A DNA stretch of 64,000 nt, taken from the NCBI GenBank assembly GCA_945898015.1, contig CAMDGM010000007.1, forward strand, positions 41,030-105,029. The letters run 5' to 3'. Positions 8,556-16,945 of the stretch are shown here, in pieces. The notes under the pieces are model-generated. The model was given only the letters and a program-made list of their open reading frames with translations, did no database searches and was not told the DNA's origin. A program made the position numbers and the translations under genes. The stretch is from PVC group bacterium (GTDB taxonomy: Bacteria > Verrucomicrobiota > Kiritimatiellia > CAIKKV01). The number at the start of each line of letters is the position of its first letter. Positions within the stretch are counted from its first letter, which is position 1.

Positions 8556-11500
8556 GCCCCTCCTCCCCCGCCCGAATCCATTCCTTCGCCGATCTCGAAG
8601 CCGTGCGCCAGCAGGAGCGGATAACCAATCCCTCCGCGGAAACATCCGGCAAGCGCCGCATCCTGTGCTGCTTCGGCGGCAGCTGCATGGCCTCCGGCGC
8701 CAAGCCGGTCCGAGATGCCCTGCGCGCCGCCCTCGAGGCCGAACACCTTCAGGACGAAGTCGCCCTCGTCGAAACCGGCTGCATGGGACCCTGCGTCATC
8801 GGCCCCGTTCTGCTCATGGGCGATGACCAGACCTTCTACCAGGGCGTGAAGCCGGAGGACGCCGCCGACATCGTCCGCCTGCACCTGCACCAGGGCCAGC
8901 GGGTGGAGAGGCTCCTGGTCCGCGACCCCGCCGGCAAGGCCTCGTTCCCCGCCCGCGCGGACCTCGACTTCTTCAAGCGCCAGACGCCCATCGTGCTGCG
9001 CAATTGCGGCTGGATCAACCCCGAACGCCTCGGCGACTACCTGGCGCGAGACGGCTACGCCGCGCTGGCCAAGGTCCTCTCCGGCATGACGCCCGAGGCC
9101 GTGGTCGACCAGATGAAGATCTCGGGCCTGCGCGGCCGCGGCGGCGCCGGCTTCCCCACCTGGCTGAAGTGGAACTTCACCCGGCTCGCGCCCGAAACGA
9201 CCAAGTATGTGCTCTGCAATGCCGACGAGGGCGATCCCGGCGCCTACATGGACCGCAGCGTGCTCGAGGGCGATCCCCACAGCGTCGTGGAAGGCATGGC
9301 CATCGCGGCCTTTACCGTCGGCGCCACCCAGGGCTACGTCTATGTCCGCGCGGAATACCCGCTGGCCGTGGAACGCCTCGCCATCGCCATCGCCCAGGCC
9401 CGCGAGCGCGGCCTGCTCGGCAAGAATATCCTCGGCTCCGGCTTCTCCTTCGACCTGGAAATCCGTATGGGCTCCGGCGCCTTCGTCTGCGGCGAGGAGA
9501 CCGCCCTGATCGCCTCGATCGAGGGCAAGCGCGGCGAGCCCCGGCCCCGCCCCCCCTTCCCCGCGCAAAAGGGACTCTGGGGAAAACCCACCGTGCTCAA
9601 CAATGTGGAGACCTACGCCAACGTGCCCGCCATCCTAACCCAAGGCGGCGCGTGGTATGCCGGCTACGGCACGGCCAAGAGCAAGGGCACCAAGGTCTTC
9701 GCCCTCGCCGGCGCCGTGCGCAACACCGGCCTGGTGGAGGTGCCCGTCGGCACCTCGCTGGGCGAGGTGATCTATGACATCGGCGGCGGCATCCGCAACA
9801 ACAAACGCTTCAAGGCCGCCCAGATGGGCGGGCCCTCCGGCGGCTGCATCCCCCGCGAGCACCTCAACGTCCCCCTGGATTACGAATCGCTGGCCGACCT
9901 CGGCGCCATCATGGGCTCCGGCGGACTCATCGTGATGGACGAGGACGCCTGCATGGTGGACGTGGCCCGCTTTTTCATCGAATTCGTGCAGGAGGAGTCC
10001 TGCGGCAAGTGCCCCCCCTGCCGCGTCGGCACCCGGCGCATGCAGGAAATCCTCGAACGCATCTGCGCGGGCAAGGGCGAAATGGCGGATATCGACCGCC
10101 TCGTGGAGCTCGGAAAGTTCATCAAGGAGTCGTCCCTCTGCGGACTGGGCCAGACCGCCCCCAACCCCGTGCTCTCGACGATCCGCCATTTCCGCCACGA
10201 ATACGAGGCCCATATTCGCGACCGGCATTGCGAGGCCGGCGTCTGCCCCGCCCTCGTACGGGCCCCCTGCCTGAGCGCCTGCCCCGTCGGCGTGGATGTC
10301 CCCGGCTTCGTCGCCCTCGTCGGCGACAAGCGCTACGCCGAGGCGCTCAAACTGCACCGCGACAAGAACCCGTTCGCCTCCGTCTGCGCCCGGGTCTGCT
10401 TCCACACCTGCGAGGACAAGTGCCGGCGCGCCTCTCTCGATGAGCCCGTCTCCATCCGCGGCGTGAAACGCTACATGGTGGACCAAGAAGTCACCCTCCA
10501 GGTCCCGGAGGTGCGGGAGAACCCCGACAACGCCGCCCGCAAGGTCGCCATCGTCGGCGCCGGGCCCGCCGGCCTGAGCTGCGCCTATTTCCTGGCCCGA
10601 CTCGGGTACAAGCCGGAGGTGTTCGAGGCCGAACAGCGGCCGGGCGGCATGCTGGTGCAGGCCATTCCCGCCTACCGGCTCCCGCGCGAGGAGCTCGCCC
10701 GTGAGGTCCGCATGATCGAGCACCTCGGCGTGAGCATCGAAACGGACAAGGCGCTGGGCAGGGATTTCACGCTGCCCGGGCTGCGCGATAAGGGCTGCCA
10801 GGCCGTCTTCCTGGCCGTCGGTGCCCCGCAGGGCATGACGCTGGACATCCCCGGCGTGGACGCCAGGGGCGTGACGGAAGCCATGGCCTTCCTGCGCCAG
10901 TACAACATCCGCGGCTCCGTGCCGGTCGGCAAGCACGTGGCCGTCATCGGCGGCGGCAACGCGGCCATCGACGCCGCGCGCACCGCCATCCGGCTCGGCG
11001 CCGCCACGGTGACGGTGCTCTACCGCCGCACACGCGAGGAGATGCCCGCCTACGCCGAGGAGATCGAGGAAGCCCTCCAGGAAGGCGTCCAGCTCCGCAC
11101 CCTCACCAACCCCGAATCCCTCGCTGTCGAGGCCGGCCGCGTGACCGGCGTCTGCTGCCGCTCCATGAAGCTCGGCGAGTTCGACCGCTCCGGCCGGCGC
11201 CGGCCGGAGGCCGGCGAAACGGACGCCGGGGAGGTGCTGAAGGCGGATCAGGTGATCCTCGCCATCGGCCAGACGCTGAACACCAAGCCCCTCTTCAAGG
11301 GGCTGGAGGTGGAGCTGACGGACCGCGGCTGGATCAAGGCCGCCCCCCGCACCGGCCGAACCTCGATCCCGTGGCTCTTCGCGGGCGGGGACGCGGCGTC
11401 CGGCCCCTCGTCGGTGGCCGAGGCCATCGCCGCCGGGGAACGGGCCGCCGTAGCCATCGATGCCGCGCTCACCGGCGCCTCGCACGCCTTCTGGCGGAAT

Positions 11501-11713
11501 TATGCGGAGGTGTCCGTCGGGTTCGACCCGGGCGCCGATCCGTCGGCCGACCCGCGCGAACGCCTGCAGACGATCGGGCTCGAACGGCGGCGCCATAATT
11601 TCACCGAGGTCGAACAGCCGTGGAGCGAAAGCACGGCGGTCCGCCAGGCCCGGCGCTGCCTGCGGTGCGACTACGGCAAACAGCCCTGCCCGGTCACCGA
11701 AGGGGAGAAATAA
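8552..11713 (+). CDS. hydB: HydB-GltD fusion: NuoF-like flavoprotein joined to glutamate-synthase-type FAD oxidoreductase
   Basis: 1053 residues; ordinary NuoF/HydB proteins are about 430-630. Order: thioredoxin-like [2Fe-2S] domain (30-115; CCFGGSC and GCMGPC); NuoF FMN/NADH domain (about 190-400; RGRGGAGFP, CGEETALIASIEGK); SLBB; [4Fe-4S] domain (about 480; SCGKCPPCRVGTRR). After that the usual ferredoxin tail is replaced by a GltD/dihydropyrimidine-dehydrogenase-type module. It has Cys-rich ACPVGVDVPGF and CARVCFHTCEDKC (about 570-630), FAD-binding VAIVGAGPAGLSCAYF (about 665), NAD(P)-binding VAVIGGGNAAIDAARTA (about 797) and FAGGDAASGPSSVAEAI (about 945). The end holds CLRCDYGKQPC. Cytoplasmic. 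Two separate nucleotide sites suggest both NADH and NADPH are used (inference). Confidence 0.92.
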   Translation: MSPSSPARIHSFADLEAVRQQERITNPSAETSGKRRILCCFGGSCMASGAKPVRDALRAALEAEHLQDEVALVETGCMGPCVIGPVLLMGDDQTFYQGVKPEDAADIVRLHLHQGQRVERLLVRDPAGKASFPARADLDFFKRQTPIVLRNCGWINPERLGDYLARDGYAALAKVLSGMTPEAVVDQMKISGLRGRGGAGFPTWLKWNFTRLAPETTKYVLCNADEGDPGAYMDRSVLEGDPHSVVEGMAIAAFTVGATQGYVYVRAEYPLAVERLAIAIAQARERGLLGKNILGSGFSFDLEIRMGSGAFVCGEETALIASIEGKRGEPRPRPPFPAQKGLWGKPTVLNNVETYANVPAILTQGGAWYAGYGTAKSKGTKVFALAGAVRNTGLVEVPVGTSLGEVIYDIGGGIRNNKRFKAAQMGGPSGGCIPREHLNVPLDYESLADLGAIMGSGGLIVMDEDACMVDVARFFIEFVQEESCGKCPPCRVGTRRMQEILERICAGKGEMADIDRLVELGKFIKESSLCGLGQTAPNPVLSTIRHFRHEYEAHIRDRHCEAGVCPALVRAPCLSACPVGVDVPGFVALVGDKRYAEALKLHRDKNPFASVCARVCFHTCEDKCRRASLDEPVSIRGVKRYMVDQEVTLQVPEVRENPDNAARKVAIVGAGPAGLSCAYFLARLGYKPEVFEAEQRPGGMLVQAIPAYRLPREELAREVRMIEHLGVSIETDKALGRDFTLPGLRDKGCQAVFLAVGAPQGMTLDIPGVDARGVTEAMAFLRQYNIRGSVPVGKHVAVIGGGNAAIDAARTAIRLGAATVTVLYRRTREEMPAYAEEIEEALQEGVQLRTLTNPESLAVEAGRVTGVCCRSMKLGEFDRSGRRRPEAGETDAGEVLKADQVILAIGQTLNTKPLFKGLEVELTDRGWIKAAPRTGRTSIPWLFAGGDAASGPSSVAEAIAAGERAAVAIDAALTGASHAFWRNYAEVSVGFDPGADPSADPRERLQTIGLERRRHNFTEVEQPWSESTAVRQARRCLRCDYGKQPCPVTEGEK

Positions 11714-11715
11714 CC

Positions 11716-13488
11716 ATGCTGAATGTCACCATCAATTCCCGCAAAATAAGCGTGCCCGAGGGCTCCACGATCCTGGGCGCGGCCCGCCAGGCCGGCGTCT
11801 CGATCCCCACCCTCTGCCACATGGAACACCGCGAGCCGATCGGCGCCTGCCGCGTCTGCCTCGTCGAAGTCGAGGGCGCGCGCACTCTGGCGGCCTCCTG
11901 CTCCACCCCGGTGACGGACAACATGGTGGTGCAGACGCACAGCGTGCGGGCCCGCGCGGCCCGCCGCCAGGTGGTGGAGCTGCTCCTCTCCGAGCACGAC
12001 GGCTACTGCCCCACCTGCGACCGCAACCGGAACTGCGAACTGCGCGCGCTGGCGGACGAGCTCGGCGTGGCCCGCCTTCCCTTCGAGGGCCAAAAGGCGT
12101 CGCATCACATCGACGCCTCGACCCCGGCTCTCGTGCGCGATAATTCCAAGTGCGTCAAATGCCGGCGCTGCGTCACCGTCTGCGCCGAGGTCCAGGGCGT
12201 GGGCGCCCTCTTCCCCCAGGGCCGCGGCTTCGCCACCGTAATCGGACCCGCCTTCACCCAGGATCTGGGAGGCGTCGCCTGCGTTCAATGCGGCCAGTGC
12301 GCCGCCGTCTGCCCCGTGGGCGCCATCTCGGAAAAAAGCCACGTCGAGGCCGTCTGGAAGGCCATCGAGAATCCCGCCAAAACCGTGCTGGTGCAGACCG
12401 CGCCGGCCATCCGCGCCGCCCTGGGCGAGGAGTTCGGCTACGAGCCGGGCACGCGGGTGACCGGAAAAATGGCGGCGGCCCTGCGCCGGATCGGGTTCGA
12501 CGGCGTGTTCGACACGAACTTCACCGCCGACCTGACCATCATCGAGGAAGGCACCGAGCTGCTGACCCGCCTGAAAAAAGCACTGGTGGACAAGGAGAAA
12601 GTGGCCCTTCCCATGTTCACGAGCTGCTCGCCGGGCTGGATCAATTTCGCGGAATACTACTATCCCCAGTTCCTGCCCAATCTCTCCACCTGCAAGTCGC
12701 CCCAGCAGATGTTCGGGGCCGTGGCCAAAACCTATTACGCTCAGAAGATCGGCAAAAAGCCCGGGGAGCTGGTGGTCGTTTCCGTGATGCCCTGCACGGC
12801 CAAGAAGTTCGAGGCGCAGCGGCCCGAAATGAATTCCAGCGGCGTGCAGGATGTGGATTATGTGCTGACCACCCGCGAGCTCGCCCGCATGATCCGGGAG
12901 GCCGGCATCGACTTCACCTCGCTTCCCGATGAGGAGATGGACGCCCCGCTGGGCCTGTCATCGGGCGCGGCCGACATCTTCGCCAACACTGGCGGCGTGA
13001 TGGAGGCGGCCCTGCGGACGGCCTACGAAATCGTGACCGGCCGCGAGCTGCCCGTGACCAACCTGCACGTCACGGCCATCGCCGGCCTGCAGGGCATCAA
13101 GGAGGCGGCCCTCACCATCACCGGCACGAAGCCGGACTGGAGATTCCTCGAAGGCGTGGAGCTGAAGGTCGCGGTGTCGCACGGCCTGGGCAACACCCGC
13201 CGCCTGCTGGAGCACATGAAGGCGAACGGCCCGTCCCATCATTTCATCGAGGTCATGACCTGCCCCGGCGGCTGCATCGGCGGCGGCGGCCAGCCCCGGT
13301 TCACCGACGATTCCGTGCGCCTGAAACGCATCGGCGCCATCTATGCGGAAGACGAGGGCAAGCCGATGCGCAAGTCGCACGAGAATCCGGCTGTGAAGAC
13401 GCTCTACGACGAGTTTCTCAAGAAGCCGCTGGGCGAAAAATCGCACCACCTGCTCCACACGCATTATCACGAGAAAAAGCCGCACTGA
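11716..13488 (+). CDS. hydA: HydA: catalytic [FeFe]-hydrogenase subunit
   Basis: 590 residues from the ATG at 11716, three bases after hydB and preceded by AGGGGAG. N-terminal plant-type [2Fe-2S] domain (GACRVCLVEVEG); His/Cys [4Fe-4S] site (HDGYCPTCDRNRNC); two [4Fe-4S] ferredoxin motifs (CVKCRRCVTVC, CVQCGQCAAVC); H-cluster domain with L1 TSCSPGW (302-308), L2 MPCTAKKFE (Cys360) and L3 MTCPGGC (Cys516, Cys520), then the small-subunit-like tail. Makes or uses H2; with HydB and HydC the family bifurcates electrons between ferredoxin and NAD(P)H. The L1 motif has Ser where most relatives have a second Cys. Maturases HydE, HydF and HydG are not in the window. Confidence 0.93.
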   Translation: MLNVTINSRKISVPEGSTILGAARQAGVSIPTLCHMEHREPIGACRVCLVEVEGARTLAASCSTPVTDNMVVQTHSVRARAARRQVVELLLSEHDGYCPTCDRNRNCELRALADELGVARLPFEGQKASHHIDASTPALVRDNSKCVKCRRCVTVCAEVQGVGALFPQGRGFATVIGPAFTQDLGGVACVQCGQCAAVCPVGAISEKSHVEAVWKAIENPAKTVLVQTAPAIRAALGEEFGYEPGTRVTGKMAAALRRIGFDGVFDTNFTADLTIIEEGTELLTRLKKALVDKEKVALPMFTSCSPGWINFAEYYYPQFLPNLSTCKSPQQMFGAVAKTYYAQKIGKKPGELVVVSVMPCTAKKFEAQRPEMNSSGVQDVDYVLTTRELARMIREAGIDFTSLPDEEMDAPLGLSSGAADIFANTGGVMEAALRTAYEIVTGRELPVTNLHVTAIAGLQGIKEAALTITGTKPDWRFLEGVELKVAVSHGLGNTRRLLEHMKANGPSHHFIEVMTCPGGCIGGGGQPRFTDDSVRLKRIGAIYAEDEGKPMRKSHENPAVKTLYDEFLKKPLGEKSHHLLHTHYHEKKPH

Positions 13489-13498
13489 CGGCGGCCGG

Positions 13499-14956
13499 CT
13501 ATGGGGCGGGCGGCTTTCCCGGAAAAATTTTCCACGTCGTCCGCGCCAGCCGCAGCATTACGCGCGCAGGAAAAAAGGTCGCCTGGAGCAGGTTCGTGTA
13601 GAGGCCGGAGGCCATCTGCTCCAGCGCCTCGCGGGTCGCCACTTTCCGCGTCGGCTCCTGAAGGCCGATCAGCCACAGCAGGGCCGCCACCCGCAGCACA
13701 CCCGAGCCGATGAACAGCACGCCGTGATAGGTCAGCACCCGGCTGCCCAGCGTGGCGCGCCACTCATCCCCCAGCCATTCGGCCACGGCGCCGCCGAACA
13801 GCCCGCTGAGCGTGCCGGCCACCGCCACCACGACGCTGTTGATGGCAATGACGGCGGTATTGCTCCGGCGCTGACGTGGCTCGCCCGCCTCGGCCATGCG
13901 CAGAAGCAGGTTGAAGCCCGCGATGTCCAGCCCCGGCCAGGCCGCCGTGGAGAGCAGCACCGGCAGGTAGCCCCACACCCAGTGTTCCGGGGTGACGAAG
14001 ACCCAGCCCGTGGCGCCGTTGATCACCAGCAGGCCGGCGGCGATCATCACGGGCTTCGACCCGAACCGGTCGACCATCCTGCCCCAGATGGGATAGCAGA
14101 CCATCCCCACCACGAGCGGGAGCGTTACCAGCAGCACGTTGGCCCGGCTGTTGCCCATTCCGGCCACGTCGAAGAGAAAAAGCCAGACGAACTGGCCGAT
14201 GTAGCCCGTCGCGAAGGTCATCGTAAAGGAGAAGCCGAGCACCCGGCGGAAATTCGGGTCGGCCAGCGGTGCCCGCACCAGGTTCAGGAAACCGAGAGCC
14301 GGCCGGCTCGGGGCCCGCTCCGTGTCCGGCACCCGGATGAACATCAGGATGTCGGCCACGCCGAAGATGGCCGCGAGCGCAAACAGGCCGCTGATGACAT
14401 TTCTCAGCAGCTCCCGGTTCTCTCCCGGCCAATCCAGAGCCAGGCCGGAGAGGAATGACAGCACCAGTCCGACGGCCTGCCCGACCTGGACGCGCCGGGA
14501 AAAGTAACGGCCGCGGATCCGGCCCGGGACCAGTTCGCCCATCCACGTCATCCAGGCGGGTGCCGTGATGTTGGCGAGCACCGTCGAGACGAGCATGGTC
14601 AGCAACAGGGCCGGCCATTGCCACGCCGGCGGGAACAGCCAGGGCAGCGCCGCAATCACCAGCCACAAGGCGCGGGAGAGCGAGGCGCACCAGAGGAATA
14701 CCATCTTGCGGCCGCCGTAGCGCTCCAGCAACAGGCTGGCCGGCAACTGCACGAGGGCGCCGACGAAGGGAACGGTCGCCAGCAGGCCGAACCCGAAATG
14801 GCTCACGTGGAGCAGCTTGGCGAAGCGGGTAAAGCTCGCGCCGCTGACCAGATACATCCAGGCTGCCCCGAACAGCCAGGCCACAACCACCCGGCGCAGC
14901 GAATCCCGCAGATTCTGCTCGGAAACGGAAACCTCTTTTTCCTTGTCGGAACGCAT
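13499..14956 (-). CDS. MFS transporter
   Basis: About 485 residues from the ATG at 14956 (MRSDKEKEV); an in-frame TTG at 14986 would add ten residues. Roughly twelve membrane segments, with the family's cytoplasmic loop motif seen as LLLERYGGRKM and, in the second half, MVDRFGSKPVM. It ends ten bases from the hydA stop, tail to tail. The FAD oxidoreductase gene at 15131 starts divergently. Likely an inner-membrane solute carrier for a sugar or organic acid; substrate not readable from sequence. Confidence 0.85.
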   Translation of the reverse strand: MRSDKEKEVSVSEQNLRDSLRRVVVAWLFGAAWMYLVSGASFTRFAKLLHVSHFGFGLLATVPFVGALVQLPASLLLERYGGRKMVFLWCASLSRALWLVIAALPWLFPPAWQWPALLLTMLVSTVLANITAPAWMTWMGELVPGRIRGRYFSRRVQVGQAVGLVLSFLSGLALDWPGENRELLRNVISGLFALAAIFGVADILMFIRVPDTERAPSRPALGFLNLVRAPLADPNFRRVLGFSFTMTFATGYIGQFVWLFLFDVAGMGNSRANVLLVTLPLVVGMVCYPIWGRMVDRFGSKPVMIAAGLLVINGATGWVFVTPEHWVWGYLPVLLSTAAWPGLDIAGFNLLLRMAEAGEPRQRRSNTAVIAINSVVVAVAGTLSGLFGGAVAEWLGDEWRATLGSRVLTYHGVLFIGSGVLRVAALLWLIGLQEPTRKVATREALEQMASGLYTNLLQATFFPARVMLRLARTTWKIFPGKPPAP

Positions 14957-15066
14957 GGGAACCACATTACGCACAGATGAAATCAAAGTAAAGGGACGAT
15001 GCGGGTCATCCGAACGCCGCGCCTTTTGCGTATTTCATATCAGAGCAGGCGCGACTAGGAATGGCA

Positions 15067-15095
15067 TTGCGAATCGCTCCACTTGGCGATATGGT
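15067..15095 (+). promoter_or_regulatory. Promoter of the FAD oxidoreductase gene
   Basis: TTGCGA (15067-15072), 17 bases, TATGGT (15090-15095); then AAAAAGGAG and the ATG at 15131. Same TTGCGn-17-TAnnnT design as before the genes at 29343 and 60527. Confidence 0.5.
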
Positions 15096-15130
15096 AGGGT
15101 CTTCCGGATTTGGAAAAAGGAGACCGGCGC

Positions 15131-16855
15131 ATGAAGAGCATTCAACATCAGGCGGATTTCTGTGTGGTCGGCGGCGGCTTGGCGGGGCTGTGCGCCGCCG
15201 TGGCGGCGGCGCGGCGCGGCGCGAAGACGGTCCTCATGCAGGACCGGCCCGTCCTGGGCGGCAACGCTTCCAGCGAGATCCGCATGTGGGTCTGTGGCGC
15301 GCACGGGAAGAACAACAAGGAAACCGGGCTCGTCGAGGAAATCCACCTCGAAAACCTGTACCGGAACAATTATCCCACCTATTCCATCTGGGACAGCATC
15401 CTCTACGAAAAAGCCCGCTTCCAGACCAACCTGACCCTGCTCCTCAACTGTTCCTGCACCGACGCGGCCATGGACGGCAAGCGGATCGTTTCCATCAAGG
15501 GCTGGCAGGGAACGGCGGAGACGTGGCATACGGTCGAGGCGAAGCTGTTTGCCGACTGCTCGGGCGACAGCATCCTGGCGCCGTTGACCGGCGCGTCATT
15601 CCGCGTGGGGCGCGAGGCCGCATCCGAGTTCAACGAGGACATCGAGCCGGCCGTGGCCGACCGGAAGACCATGGGCATGAGCTGCCTGATCCAGGCGCGG
15701 GAAACAGACACGCCCCAGCCGTTCGTGGCGCCCGCGTGGGCCAACGTCTACGCGTCGGACGCCGATTTACCGAACCGCCACCACCTAATCGAAGGCTGGC
15801 AGAATTTCTGGTGGCTCGAGCTGGGCGGGGAGTTCGATTCCATCCACGACACCGAGCTGCTGCGCGATGAGCTGCTGAAGCTGGCCTTCGGCGTGTGGGA
15901 CCACATCAAGAACCGGGGCGACCACAAGGCCGCCAACTGGGTCCTGGACTGGGTGGGCTTCCTTCCCGGCAAGCGGGAAAGCCGCCGCTATGAGGGCGAC
16001 CACATCCTGACGCAGAACGATGTGCGGGCCGAGGGGCGCTTCGACGATCTGGTGGCGTACGGCGGCTGGTCCATGGACGACCATCATCCCGCCGGCATCC
16101 GGCACCCCGGCGCGCCGACGATCTTCCACCCGGCGCCATCGCCGTTCGGCGTCCCGTACCGCTGCCTGTATTCGAAAGACATCGAGAACCTGTTCTTCGC
16201 CGGCCGCAACATCAGTGTGACCCATGCCGCCATGAGCTCCACGCGCGTCATGGCCACGTGCGCCACGCTCGGGCAGGCAGTGGGCACCGCGGCGGCCATC
16301 GCGACCGCCAAGGGGCTGACCCCGCGCGGCGTCTACCAGAAGGAGCTGCGGACGCTGCAGGAGGCGCTGATGGACGACGACGCCTACCTGCCGTGGCGGA
16401 AGCGGACCGTGCCACCCCTGTCGGCCGGCGCGCGGCTGACCGCCGCCGCGGGGGATCCCGAGCCGCTGCGCAATGGCGTGGACCGGCCGGTGGGCGACGC
16501 GTTCAACGGCTGGAAGGGCGCCTGCGGCCAGTGGGTCGAGTACCGGTTCGCAAAGCCGGCGGCGTTGACCGAGGCGCGGCTGGTGTTCGACAGCGACCTG
16601 AACCGCCAGCGCAAGAATATGATCGCGTTTTATCCGCGGGAGATGCCGGCCTTTGCCGTGCCGCCCGTGATGGTGAAAGCCTTCCGCCTGGAGGCCGAGG
16701 TGAATGGCGCGTGGAAGACGGTCGCGCGGGTGGATCACAATTACCAGCGGCTGGCGCGGGTGTCTATTTCGGAAATAGCCTCCGCCGTGCGGTTCATTCC
16801 GGAGGCCACCTGGGGCGCTCCCGAGGTGACCGTTTTCGCCTTTGATGTCCGATAG
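15131..16855 (+). CDS. FAD-dependent oxidoreductase with C-terminal carbohydrate-binding-like domain
   Basis: 574 residues. Dinucleotide fold at the N-terminus (VVGGGLAGLCAAVAAARRGA, then DRPVLGGNASSEIR) as in the FAD_oxidored group (PF12831). This group is common next to glycan-degradation genes in Lentisphaerae and Verrucomicrobia. The second FAD contact is NLFFAGRNISVTHAAMSSTR. Residues past about 450 (WVEYRFAKPAALTEARLVFD) look like a discoidin/F5-8-type beta sandwich. Start at ATG 15131, nine bases after AAGGAG; an upstream TTG at 15110 lacks a ribosome site. No signal peptide, so cytoplasmic. Substrate unknown, probably a polyol or sugar derivative. Confidence 0.85.
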   Translation: MKSIQHQADFCVVGGGLAGLCAAVAAARRGAKTVLMQDRPVLGGNASSEIRMWVCGAHGKNNKETGLVEEIHLENLYRNNYPTYSIWDSILYEKARFQTNLTLLLNCSCTDAAMDGKRIVSIKGWQGTAETWHTVEAKLFADCSGDSILAPLTGASFRVGREAASEFNEDIEPAVADRKTMGMSCLIQARETDTPQPFVAPAWANVYASDADLPNRHHLIEGWQNFWWLELGGEFDSIHDTELLRDELLKLAFGVWDHIKNRGDHKAANWVLDWVGFLPGKRESRRYEGDHILTQNDVRAEGRFDDLVAYGGWSMDDHHPAGIRHPGAPTIFHPAPSPFGVPYRCLYSKDIENLFFAGRNISVTHAAMSSTRVMATCATLGQAVGTAAAIATAKGLTPRGVYQKELRTLQEALMDDDAYLPWRKRTVPPLSAGARLTAAAGDPEPLRNGVDRPVGDAFNGWKGACGQWVEYRFAKPAALTEARLVFDSDLNRQRKNMIAFYPREMPAFAVPPVMVKAFRLEAEVNGAWKTVARVDHNYQRLARVSISEIASAVRFIPEATWGAPEVTVFAFDVR

Positions 16856-16945
16856 GGAAGCCCCCGGCGCGGAGGCGGCTCTTTCCCCTTGCTCCCACGC
16901 CCCGGTTCCCGCTAAGTTGATGCCTGTCCGGCGGAGCACCCCCTC

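Noticed and set aside
8552..10227. NuoF of a respiratory complex I
   Set aside because: Flanked by hydC and an H-cluster HydA with no other nuo genes, and fused to a GltD module.
8309..11596. Two long minus-strand open frames opposite hydC/hydB
   Set aside because: Shadow frames; the plus strand has all expected cluster and nucleotide motifs.
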